A DNA stretch of 34,273 nt from Gemmatimonadota bacterium (lineage in GTDB: Bacteria; Gemmatimonadota; Gemmatimonadetes; Palauibacterales; KS3-K002). Numbering within the stretch: position 1 is the first letter of the stretch; each line of letters starts with the position of its first letter. The stretch covers positions 3,110,994-3,145,266 of the forward strand of contig CP070815.1 of NCBI GenBank assembly GCA_020344215.1, given 5' to 3'. The position numbers and the translations under genes are program-made. Below are positions 23,910 to 31,599 of this stretch, piece after piece. A model generated the notes under the pieces. It worked only from the letters and a program-made list of their open reading frames with translations, had not been told where the DNA came from and did not search any database.

Positions 23910-26009
23910 TCATCCTCCCCCGTCGCCGCCCGCCAGCGCGGCGCGCGACCGGTACCGCCAGAGGATCCAGAACGCCAGCGCCAGCCCGAGTACGCCGAGC
24001 CCGAAGCTCCAGAGCGGCGGCTCGGCGATGCGCAGTTCGAGGTAGGCGGGCACCAGCGCGACCGCGTTGTTCAGCGCGTGCCAGAGCATGGCCGGGAAGA
24101 TCGATCCGCTGATGAGGACGACCGCTGCGAGTATGGCGCCGAGGAACGCGGTCGGCACGATCCGGAAGAGATCGATGTGGAAGAGCCCAAAGATCGCTCC
24201 GGTTACCAGACAGAGCGCGACGGGGCGCAGCCGCTTGCGCAGCCCGCTCAGCAGCACGCCGCGGAACGCGATCTCCTCGAAGATGCCCGGGATGACGGCG
24301 AGGAAGAGGATGACCTGCCAGAGCGCCAGCTCGGGCGCGATAAGGTACTCGCCGAACGATTCGAGCATGCGCTCCGGCACTGGAAGAATCAGGTCGGCCA
24401 GCCGGGCGAGGCCGACGCCCACCAGGTAGGCGGACGGCGCGCCGATCAGCACGGCGATCCAGACCGGGAGTCTCACCGGCCGCAGCGCCAGCACTTCGCG
24501 GGGCTGAAGGCGGTAGCGCCAGATGATCAGCAGCGACCCGCCGAAGAAGATCCCCAAGATGTTCACAACCACCTGCAGCCGTATCCCCAGCGTCGCGCCC
24601 AGCCAGAGCGAGGTGATGAAGAGGGTGACCCACATGATCCCGAACCAGCGCAGCACGCGCTTCGGGAAGAGCGCCGGGCCGCCGATGAGCTCCGCTCGAT
24701 CGAGCTCGGCGGCGGTGATCAGTCGCTCGGTGGAAAGGGCGAGCGAGGTCAGCCTCGAAGTGTAGAGCGCGGCGGCCATGGTCACGGCGAAGGTCAGGCC
24801 GAGAAAGAGCCAGTCGTACGTCCCTACCAATACTTCCCTCACGGCCACGCTGATGTTGGCGACCGGGACCAGCACGATCGCCGATCGCAGCTCGATGCCC
24901 GGCAGCACGGCAGCCGCGGATGGGAACAGGAAGAGGAGCAGCACCGGGAAGAAGTAGATCTGGTACTCCCGGTAGGTCTTCGAGTACCCGGAGAGCGCGA
25001 GCAGCGTGGCCGAGATGACGCCGGTGAGCGGCAAGAAGAGGAGCAGGAGAACGATCAGAGCCACCGGCTCGACGCTCACCGCGAACCGCTCCGGTAGCTC
25101 GAACACGCCGAGCACCACGTAGACGAGGAGGTTCGCGACGTTGATGACCGCGATCGCGATCCCGACGCCGATAATCGCGAGCTGCTTCGCCGCCACGATC
25201 TCACCTCTGCGGGCGGCCGTGGTCAGCAGCGTCTCGATGGTCCCGCGCTCTTTCTCGCCGGATATCGCATCCGCCGCGACGACCGAGCCGCCCGAGAGCA
25301 TGAGCAGGACCAGTAGGGGTGTGAGGATCATCCCGAGGACCGCGCCCGCCTCCTTCTCGGCCGGCGCGACGTTGTTGAGCTCCAGCTTCGCCAGTTCACC
25401 CGGATCGAGCGGCAGACCGCGCTCGCGCAGCAGCCGGTCGCGGCGCTCCACGCGCAGCCGCCTCAGGCGCGCGCCCATGCGGCTCGCCGCCGTCGACGAC
25501 AGCTCGCTGTTGCTGCGAAAGCTTAGGCGGACGGCCGGCACGGCGGCGAGCTCGTCGAGCCGGCGCAGGGCGGCTGTGTCGCCTTCAGCCTCAGCCTCCC
25601 GCTCCGCGCGGTACTCCTCGTGGCTCATCCACTCGACAACGAGCTGCAGCTCTCCGGCCCTGAGGAGCGAGTCGGGCGCATCGGCCACGCGCTCGACGAA
25701 GTTGGTGGGCACCTCGGCCGAATCATCTTCAGCGGCCGAGAGCGCCAGCGCCTCCTGGACCAGTGAGCGAGCGAGCTCCGCCTCCGAGCCCGTGATCGCG
25801 TATTCGTAGGTGGCCGCCTCGAGCCTCTCCTGCCCTGCCCTGCTCACGGCCCGCATGGCCAGGATGAAGGCGGGATAGATGAGCAGCGGGAGGAGGACGG
25901 CGATGATGATGGTGCGCTTGTCGCGCAGCAGCAGCCTGAGCTCGAGGCCGAGCAGCGTCGCCAGGACGCGCCGGCGGCGTGCGCCGTTCGAGCTCGAGGC
26001 CTCTCTCAT
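23910..26009 (-). CDS. ABC-2 permease fused to a CPBP intramembrane protease domain (NatB-like)
   Basis: 699 residues. The N-terminal 400 or so form an ABC-2/NatB-type permease: TM1 at KRTIIIAVLLPLLIYPAFIL, a large extracellular domain, and a helix group with AISGEKERGTIETLLTTAA, the conserved cytoplasmic motif of this permease class. The C-terminal part is a CPBP (CAAX protease/bacteriocin-processing) domain with the motifs EEIAFRG, FGLFHIDLFRI and HALNNA that supply the Glu/His metal site. Such fusions occur beside NatA-like ATPases, and the protease part is of unknown substrate. It overlaps the ATPase gene by four bases (ATGA), so a matched complex is expected. Confidence 0.9.
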   Translation of the reverse strand: MREASSSNGARRRRVLATLLGLELRLLLRDKRTIIIAVLLPLLIYPAFILAMRAVSRAGQERLEAATYEYAITGSEAELARSLVQEALALSAAEDDSAEVPTNFVERVADAPDSLLRAGELQLVVEWMSHEEYRAEREAEAEGDTAALRRLDELAAVPAVRLSFRSNSELSSTAASRMGARLRRLRVERRDRLLRERGLPLDPGELAKLELNNVAPAEKEAGAVLGMILTPLLVLLMLSGGSVVAADAISGEKERGTIETLLTTAARRGEIVAAKQLAIIGVGIAIAVINVANLLVYVVLGVFELPERFAVSVEPVALIVLLLLFLPLTGVISATLLALSGYSKTYREYQIYFFPVLLLFLFPSAAAVLPGIELRSAIVLVPVANISVAVREVLVGTYDWLFLGLTFAVTMAAALYTSRLTSLALSTERLITAAELDRAELIGGPALFPKRVLRWFGIMWVTLFITSLWLGATLGIRLQVVVNILGIFFGGSLLIIWRYRLQPREVLALRPVRLPVWIAVLIGAPSAYLVGVGLARLADLILPVPERMLESFGEYLIAPELALWQVILFLAVIPGIFEEIAFRGVLLSGLRKRLRPVALCLVTGAIFGLFHIDLFRIVPTAFLGAILAAVVLISGSIFPAMLWHALNNAVALVPAYLELRIAEPPLWSFGLGVLGLALAFWILWRYRSRAALAGGDGGG

Positions 26010-26797
26010 TCCGCCGCGCTCCCGCTCTCGCGGATGAAGCCCGGCATCTCCTCCACGCCGCCTACGTAGTCGACGAAGATGTCCTCGAGGTAGTGCCGGC
26101 CCGTCGCCACCCTGAGCGCGTCGAGCGTGTCGGAGGCGAGGATCTTCCCGTTGTGGATGATGGCAATGCGGTCACACAGCTTCTCCGCCTCGCTCATGAT
26201 GTGGGTGGAGAAGATGATCGTCTTCCCCTCATCGCGGAGCTCGCGGATGACCCGAGCCATCTCGAGGGCGTTGATCACGTCCAGGCCGACGGTAGGCTCG
26301 TCGAAGATCAGAATCGGCGGGTCGTGAGCCACGGTCCGCGCGATCGACACTTTCTGCTTCATCCCGGTGGATAGCTTCTCTACCCTGGCCCCGACGTACT
26401 CAGCGATCCCGAACCGCCCCACCAGATAGTCGACCCGCGCGTCGACCTTCTCTTCCGGGTAGAGGTTGACCCGCGCGAAGAACTCGAGCGTCTCGCGCGC
26501 GGTAAGCCGCGGGTAGAGGGCCGTGGTGGCCGAGTAGAACCCCAGCGTGCGTCGGGCGGCCACCGGCTCCTCAACCACGTCGCGACCCATGAGCCGCGCG
26601 ACGCCGGCGGTCGGCCGCAGGATCGTGGCGAGCATGCGGAGCGTCGTCGTCTTACCGGCACCGTTAGCACCCAGCAGCCCGAATATCTCGCCCGGTCGGC
26701 AGTCGAAGTCGATACCGTCCACCGCCCGGACCTCGCCGCGCGCCTCGTCGTAGAACGTCTTCGCCAATCCGCGAACCGCGACCGTAGGCTCCGTCAT
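26006..26797 (-). CDS. ABC transporter ATP-binding protein, NatA-like
   Basis: 263 residues with all the nucleotide-binding motifs: Walker A GANGAGKT at residues 43-50, signature KLSTGMKQK, Walker B ILIFDEPTVGLD and the switch histidine in IIFSTHIMSEAE. The C-terminus is short, after which the frame of the fused permease begins. Position between two NatB-like permeases marks it as the shared ATPase of an ABC-2 exporter. NatAB of Bacillus exports Na+, but in other phyla the substrate is unproved. The start is three bases after the stop of the upstream permease. Confidence 0.93.
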   Translation of the reverse strand: MTEPTVAVRGLAKTFYDEARGEVRAVDGIDFDCRPGEIFGLLGANGAGKTTTLRMLATILRPTAGVARLMGRDVVEEPVAARRTLGFYSATTALYPRLTARETLEFFARVNLYPEEKVDARVDYLVGRFGIAEYVGARVEKLSTGMKQKVSIARTVAHDPPILIFDEPTVGLDVINALEMARVIRELRDEGKTIIFSTHIMSEAEKLCDRIAIIHNGKILASDTLDALRVATGRHYLEDIFVDYVGGVEEMPGFIRESGSAAE

Positions 26798-26800
26798 ATC

Positions 26801-28102
26801 TCACTCCACAGGTAGCGCGTCACTCGATCGACGTGCGAGAAGTCTCTGCCTGGCGAACCTCCAGAAGCTCCCGTCGAAGGAGCCGAGCAGATAGTCCTCG
26901 AACCGCAGCACAGCACGGGCAAGCCACAGTATCAGCACGACGAAGACCATCTGCACCAGCAGGCTCTCACCGATGAGCAGCCAGTCGAACCGTCCGTTGA
27001 TCGCATCCCTCATCATGACCGCCACATTCGCGATGGGGACCGTCGCCAGCGTGGGTGTGAGATGCAGCTCCGGCGTGCCGCTGAGGAACACGGGAATCAA
27101 GGCGAGCCAGTAGACGGGAGTGATCATCGCCTGCCCGTCCTTGAACTTCCGGGCGAACGAGGCGAGCAGCATCATCGCCGCGGCGAAGAAGAGCGCCAGA
27201 GCCAGGGCACCGATCAGCAAGACCGGCACAGCGAGCAGCGGGATCCTGAACTGCAGCTCCTCGGCCAGCTCTCCGGCCAGAGGCCTGAGCACCGCCCCGA
27301 TCGAGATCACCATCGCCGTCACGTTGAGCATCCCGGCGGCGAGTCCCAGGGTGGCGACATACAGGTACTTCGAGGTCACCACGCTCATCCGCGATGCCGA
27401 CACGCTCATCAGCGTCTCCCAGGTCGACCGCTCCCGCTCGCCAGCGGTCGTGTCGATCGAGGGGACGAAACAGCCGAGCGCCACCATGATGACCACGAAG
27501 AGCGGCACCATCAGCGAGAGCAGGAACGCGCCGACCTGTCGCTCGGTGGCGACGTTGTTACGGTAGATAAGGAACCCCTCGAGCTGCTCCCGGCTCACGC
27601 GCAGGTCGCGAGCCTCACGCTCCAGCCAGCGGTCCCGGTAGCCCGTGACGGCGCTTTCGATCCGGTCGCTGGCCCGCCGGCTCCGCTCCTCCGCCCGGTC
27701 GTAGCTGATGCGCACCGCAAAATTGTCAGGGAGCGCCTCCGCCTCGGGTCCCGGCGCTAGGAACTCGGCGACGGCATCCAGCTCGCCGTCCAGCACCCAG
27801 GCGACCCCCTGCTCGACCGAGACCGTGTCCTCACGGACTTCCACCGACTGCGCGGCGGAGAGCGAGTCACGCAACTCGGCGTGCTCGGCCGGCAGGTCGA
27901 GCAGCACGATTCGCGACACACGACCTTCCGAGAGCCCCTCGACGAACACCATGGCGCTGAACGTCAGCCAGAGCAGCACCGGGTAGAGGAAGACCGGCAG
28001 CAGGAAGCTGTTGACGACGATCGAGCGCTCGCGCAGGGCGCCGCGCAGCTCCCTGCGATAGAGCACCCAGACCTGCCGCCAGTTGATGAGTGAGAGGGGC
28101 AC
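26801..28102 (-). CDS. ABC-2 permease, NatB-like
   Basis: About 433 residues, with five or six TM helices and a large N-terminal extracellular loop after TM1 (SIVVNSFLLPVFLYPVLLWL). The cytoplasmic motif DTTAGERERSTWETLMSVSA corresponds to the same motif of the second permease in the operon. GTG 28102 (protein beginning PLSLINWRQVWVLY) is preferred to the in-frame GTG at 28108, because an AGGAG site lies five bases upstream of 28102 and overlaps the earlier codon. It should form a heterodimer with the fused permease at 23910-26009. Confidence 0.88.
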   Translation of the reverse strand: MPLSLINWRQVWVLYRRELRGALRERSIVVNSFLLPVFLYPVLLWLTFSAMVFVEGLSEGRVSRIVLLDLPAEHAELRDSLSAAQSVEVREDTVSVEQGVAWVLDGELDAVAEFLAPGPEAEALPDNFAVRISYDRAEERSRRASDRIESAVTGYRDRWLEREARDLRVSREQLEGFLIYRNNVATERQVGAFLLSLMVPLFVVIMVALGCFVPSIDTTAGERERSTWETLMSVSASRMSVVTSKYLYVATLGLAAGMLNVTAMVISIGAVLRPLAGELAEELQFRIPLLAVPVLLIGALALALFFAAAMMLLASFARKFKDGQAMITPVYWLALIPVFLSGTPELHLTPTLATVPIANVAVMMRDAINGRFDWLLIGESLLVQMVFVVLILWLARAVLRFEDYLLGSFDGSFWRFARQRLLARRSSDALPVE

Positions 28103-28116
28103 GGGCACTCCTGCGG

Positions 28117-28464
28117 CTATCTCCCGGCCCGGCGCTTACCTCCCATCACCGACACGAGAAGGACCACGCCGGCCACGACGAGCAGTATCGGCACCAGGGA
28201 AATCGCAACCTCGAACATCTCCCACACGCCGCCCAGCACGAATAGGACGCCGATGACGACCCAGAACCACTCCAGCGCCAGACCGGAACTCTTCCGCGCC
28301 ACCTGCATGGCCAGGGTAATGACGCCGACGCCGAGCAGCCCCATACCAACGCTGAGGTTCTGCCACAGGGCTATTCCGATCCAGATGAAGAAGAGGCCCC
28401 AGCCGATAGCCGCCAGCTTGCCGGCCACTCCACCGCCCTCGCCGGTTCGGATCTCTTCCATCAT
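28117..28464 (-). CDS. Small four-TM membrane protein leading the ABC operon
   Basis: 115 residues from ATG 28464, with a GAGGTGG ribosome site just upstream. The frame is open to 28596 but that stretch contains the strong hairpin at 28543-28580, so the later start is preferred. Four hydrophobic segments follow: IGWGLFFIWIGIALW, GMGLLGVGVITLAM, WFWVVIGVLFVLGGVWEMF and LVPILLVVAGVVLLVSVMG. The family is unknown but resembles the small DUF5668-like membrane proteins. It ends 14 bases before the NatB-like permease and may be a transporter accessory subunit. Confidence 0.68.
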   Translation of the reverse strand: MMEEIRTGEGGGVAGKLAAIGWGLFFIWIGIALWQNLSVGMGLLGVGVITLAMQVARKSSGLALEWFWVVIGVLFVLGGVWEMFEVAISLVPILLVVAGVVLLVSVMGGKRRAGR

Positions 28465-28542
28465 GACCCACCTCGTCTCTTTGGCGTTCACACTACGACG
28501 CCCGGTTTCACCTCTTCGCTGGCCCCAACAGTACGAGCCAAT

Positions 28543-28580
28543 CTCTCCGGGACCCGGCAGTGGTGCCAGGTCCCGGAGAG
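28543..28580 (-). terminator. Strong hairpin between the MscS-related gene and the ABC operon
   Basis: CTCTCCGGGACC (28543-28554) pairs perfectly over 12 bp with GGTCCCGGAGAG (28569-28580). After one mismatch, GGCA/TGCC closes a GTGG loop. It lies just downstream of the minus-strand gene ending at 28607. No T-run follows, so termination without Rho is uncertain. Confidence 0.55.
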
Positions 28581-28606
28581 CGTGAAGCGCTATCAACCTT
28601 TCTGTT

Positions 28607-29272
28607 TTACTGCCTGCCGAACCGCTCGTTCAGGAACTTGCCGACCAGCTCGCGGCCCCCGAGCCCGAAGGCGAGCGCCGCGCCGAACGCCGCCGCGCCC
28701 AACAGGACCAGGAAGCCGTTAGCGACGATCTCCCGGCCGATCCTCAGCTGATTCAGAGCGATCGCGAAGGTGAAGATGATCAGCGCGAAGCGTGACAGTG
28801 CCGCCACGAGCCCCGCCTCTGCGATCCCGGCGTTGGCGGCCGCCGTCCTGACCAGGGCGGCGACGAAGTTGGCGGCGTAGAGGCCGACCACGATGACGAT
28901 GACGGCGACGATGATGTTCGGGATGTAGAGCAGGATCTGGTTTAGAAGCTGCGACGCGACTTCCAGCCCCAGAGCGTTGACGGCGGTCACCAGCACGATC
29001 AGCATCACCAGCCAGTAGACGAGCACGGCGATCAGATCGGATGCCGTCTGCTTCACTTCGCCTTTGGCGAGGAACTCATCGATACCTGCCCGCTGGGTCA
29101 GCGTGGTGAACTTGACGAGCTTGAGCACGCGGGTGACTGCGGCCTTTAACAGCTTGGCGATGATCCAGCCGATGATGAGGATAACGATCGCCGCCAAGAT
29201 GTTCGGCAGGAAGTCGCCTATCCCGCGCAAGAAGGCACCCACCGAGTCGACAATGATATCCTGAATCTGCAT
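28607..29272 (-). CDS. MscS-related TM-helix-repeat membrane protein (CmpX-like)
   Basis: 221 residues with a GGAGG ribosome site seven bases before ATG 29272. Three or four TM helices: LPNILAAIVILIIGWIIAKLL, LIAVLVYWLVMLIVLVTAV and IPNIIVAVIVIVVGLYAANFVAALV, followed by the pore-like ALAFGLGGRELVGKFL typical of the end of MscS-type channel membrane domains. The cytoplasmic beta domain of a full MscS is absent. It matches the 'conserved TM helix' (PF05552) family, small mechanosensitive-channel relatives such as CmpX. It ends in TAA, one of two such stops here. Confidence 0.85.
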   Translation of the reverse strand: MQIQDIIVDSVGAFLRGIGDFLPNILAAIVILIIGWIIAKLLKAAVTRVLKLVKFTTLTQRAGIDEFLAKGEVKQTASDLIAVLVYWLVMLIVLVTAVNALGLEVASQLLNQILLYIPNIIVAVIVIVVGLYAANFVAALVRTAAANAGIAEAGLVAALSRFALIIFTFAIALNQLRIGREIVANGFLVLLGAAAFGAALAFGLGGRELVGKFLNERFGRQ

Positions 29273-29426
29273 AGGTCTCCTCCCGTCCTAGCATGAGTCA
29301 CGCACGACGTTCGGCATCGGCATGTCTATGTAAAGGGGAATGCGCCCTCACCACGATACGGCTGCGGCTCCGGCCGGGCAAGCGGCGCCTGGGCGTCCGC
29401 GAGCGGCGGCCGCCAGCGGAACACGG

Positions 29427-29432
29427 TATATT
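29427..29432 (+). promoter_or_regulatory. Possible -10 element of a leaderless gene
   Basis: TATATT lies six bases before the ATG at 29439, the same arrangement seen at the AbiEi gene. No convincing -35 is present at 17 bases, so this is a weak promoter call. There is no Shine-Dalgarno sequence before the gene. Confidence 0.35.
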
Positions 29433-29438
29433 TGGCAC

Positions 29439-29654
29439 ATGATTAAGTCGCCGCAGCTGCTCGCAGAGCTGGCAGAACGTTACGAGCGGGAGACGCTCAA
29501 GGGCATGACCTACGAGGAGGCCCTACAGCGTTTCGCTGCGCTTTGGGCCGAAGCACTCGCGTTAGGCGTCGACGCAAGTGACGACTGGCTGGCCGATCTC
29601 GAGCCAGATCTGGCCATCGCTCGCGCTCTCAATGCACTCCCACCTGCCACCTGA
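29439..29654 (+). CDS. Small partner protein of a nucleotidyltransferase module
   Basis: 71 residues from ATG 29439. The sequence (SPQLLAELAERYERETLKGM, then YEEALQRFAALWAEALALGVD and WLADLEPDLAIARALNALPP) is fully helical and acidic. From memory it is very like small proteins encoded directly in front of a roughly 190-residue NTase in many soil bacteria, though I cannot check this here. Its last 23 bases overlap the ATG (29632) of the next frame, as expected of a coupled pair. Function is unknown. By analogy with the other modules it could be the antitoxin-like partner. The frame is intact. Confidence 0.7.
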   Translation: MIKSPQLLAELAERYERETLKGMTYEEALQRFAALWAEALALGVDASDDWLADLEPDLAIARALNALPPAT

Positions 29655-29883
29655 TTTCTCAGACTCATCGCGAAGATCGCCCGAGAGCTGCAGGGGCGTC
29701 ATTTGCCCTTCATGCTTATGCTACAGAGACCTGGAGGACGCGACGAGCGTGGTCCGCTGCAAAGGTCAAGACCTCGACTGGGGCTACTTGGACAGATGGG
29801 TGCTCGAGTTCGCGGCCGTTCCCGGTCGAGAGCGCATGCAGCAACAGCTGGCTGAGCTGCAGCGTCACGGCGACAAAGACTGA
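29632..29883 (+). pseudogene. Remnant of a nucleotidyltransferase-like protein
   Basis: From ATG 29632 the start reads MHSHLPPDF. Restoring one base after the Phe codon would give a different frame, LIAKIARELQGRHLPFMLM, the typical N-terminus of a NTase domain protein. A gap follows, after which RDLEDATSVVRCKGQDLDWG and YLDRWVLEFAAVPGRE match the C-terminal end of the same family. The expected core between them, with the glycine-rich turn and the DxD strand, is missing. In the single open frame the middle is nonsense. The simplest history is a 1-base loss plus an internal deletion. It ends in TGA. Confidence 0.72.
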
Positions 29884-29927
29884 GCTGACCCCAAACAACA
29901 TCGACGGATCGGGCCCGCCGCCAAGGT

Positions 29928-29962
29928 CCGAGCCCTGCCATCAGCAAGACGGCAGGGCTCGG
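29928..29962. terminator. Bidirectional terminator-like hairpin
   Basis: CCGAGCCCTGCC (29928-29939) and GGCAGGGCTCGG (29951-29962) make a perfect 12-bp stem with an 11-base loop. It sits between the convergent NTase remnant (ending 29883) and propeller gene (ending 30024). No T-run longer than three follows on the plus strand. Confidence 0.6.
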
Positions 29963-30023
29963 GTTTGGCTCGCTTCCAGGTTTCGACGTGCTTGCCGTAG
30001 CACTAACCGCCTTCGCCGTCTCC

Positions 30024-31361
30024 TCAGCCCGGCATGGGTCCGTCTACGCGCCAGCCGATGACATACTGGACTTCCAGCTCATCTGACCAGACCGAGTACA
30101 TGTACCACGTGCCGGTGGCCTGGTCCTGCACGAAGAGGAGGTCAGCTACGATCGCTACCCATTCCGTGCCCGGCACCACCACCACACCCAGGTAGCGTCC
30201 CTCGCTGTCGAAGACGTCCCACTCCAGCGCGCCCGGCGGCCTCCCCAGGTTGGTGCGGATCCGGCTCCGCTCTTCCTCGCTGAGGCGGCGGAGTGGCCGG
30301 TATCTCTGCATGAGGAGGGTGCCCGCGGGTCCGCAGTTGAATTGTGAATAGGCCGGGTAATGATCGACGAAGCGGACGCCGGACTTGATCTGCGCCGCCT
30401 GGTCGGCGGGTACGTTGTACTCCTGTAGCAGCTGGTCGAAGCGCCCCAACATCACCGACCGGTCCTCTTCGGTGATCGGCAGCCGCTCGCTCGGCAGAGT
30501 GACGATGCGCTCGATCGCCCCGCCGGACCCGTACCAGACGGTGCGATACGTGTAATTGTGACCGATCACGAGACCGCTCTTGCAGAGCGCTGCGTCCACC
30601 ATATCGCCGTAGTAAAAACCTGCTCCTCCAGGAGTAATGCTCGTCATGTACGTGGGTATACGAGCCACCGTATCCAGGATCGCGCCGCGCAGATCGCGCT
30701 CCAACAGAACGTCCATCGAGTCCGCGAGCGAACCATCGGACTGCCGCAGCGGCACGTGGTAAGTCACGAGGCGCCCGGACGGCGGCGCGTCGAGCACCAT
30801 GCCAAACCAGTGGCCGTCCTCTGGCAACGTGGAATAGTCATCGAGCCAGGTTCCGTCCGGCGCGATCACTTGCGCCCGCTGGTTCCCGCGGTCGAACACG
30901 AGCAGCGTGTCGCCCGGCCCGACGGTCGGATAAAACAAACCATCGCCGAACTCGCCGGGACCCTGTCCCTCCCGTCCCAGCGTCATTTCGTGGACGCCTT
31001 CCGGGGAGAAGAAGCGCAGCTCGTGTGCCATCGCGTCCGCCACGACGATACGACGATCGGACAGCACGACGAAACCGCTGATTCGGCCGAACTCGTACTC
31101 GGGCTCGCCCTCAAGGACGCCGACCCGCAGGACTTCTGTGAACTCCCAGCTGTCCTCCTCGCGCCACATCGGGGTGCCGAAGTTCTCCACGATCGGGATG
31201 CCGGCGCTGTCGCGCACGGCCCCATCCCAAGTGGTCGCCGAGCCGGATTGACCCCAACACGCGAGAACGGCCGGCACGCAGATCGCGCCGGCTGCCGCCA
31301 GCACCACCGCGCCGCGCCAACCCAAGAGGAGTCGGCGAGGTACTGCGACGCGTTTCATCAT
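30024..31361 (-). CDS. Six-bladed beta-propeller lipoprotein
   Basis: 445 residues with a GGGAGG ribosome site before ATG 31361. A signal with lipobox AVLAC is followed by RDSAGIPIVENFGTP, an opening seen again and again in secreted six-bladed propeller proteins of Gemmatimonadota. Blade-like repeats follow, including FVVLSDRRIVVADAMAHELRFFSPEG, GREGQGPGEFGD and DTLLVFDRGNQRAQVIAPDGTW. The C-terminal part has RYLGVVVVPGTEWVAIVADLLF. It is probably a cell-surface sensor or binding protein. No catalytic motif is visible. The 238-base stretch upstream (31362-31599) holds no gene I can support. Confidence 0.8.
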   Translation of the reverse strand: MMKRVAVPRRLLLGWRGAVVLAAAGAICVPAVLACWGQSGSATTWDGAVRDSAGIPIVENFGTPMWREEDSWEFTEVLRVGVLEGEPEYEFGRISGFVVLSDRRIVVADAMAHELRFFSPEGVHEMTLGREGQGPGEFGDGLFYPTVGPGDTLLVFDRGNQRAQVIAPDGTWLDDYSTLPEDGHWFGMVLDAPPSGRLVTYHVPLRQSDGSLADSMDVLLERDLRGAILDTVARIPTYMTSITPGGAGFYYGDMVDAALCKSGLVIGHNYTYRTVWYGSGGAIERIVTLPSERLPITEEDRSVMLGRFDQLLQEYNVPADQAAQIKSGVRFVDHYPAYSQFNCGPAGTLLMQRYRPLRRLSEEERSRIRTNLGRPPGALEWDVFDSEGRYLGVVVVPGTEWVAIVADLLFVQDQATGTWYMYSVWSDELEVQYVIGWRVDGPMPG

Positions 31362-31599
31362 GCTGACCTCCCAGGTGAACCGTTGCCGTCAGGAAACGAG
31401 AATGACTATCGCTATCTCCGCACGTGACGGAGTAGACCGCCCGCGCCCGCCAGAGAGAACGGTCGTAATCTCGACCATCAGCCGGTTTAGACGCGACATG
31501 GCCGCCACCTGCGGCCTGAGTATGTAGGTTTGAGGTCTCCCGGTTCGGCTCAAAAATGGGGTTCTGACGGGTCTGCAGCAACGAGCGGCGGCAGCCCGG

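Noticed and set aside
24078..25097. Plus-strand open frame opposite the fused permease
   Set aside because: Composition typical of antisense to hydrophobic codons, and no start context or motifs.
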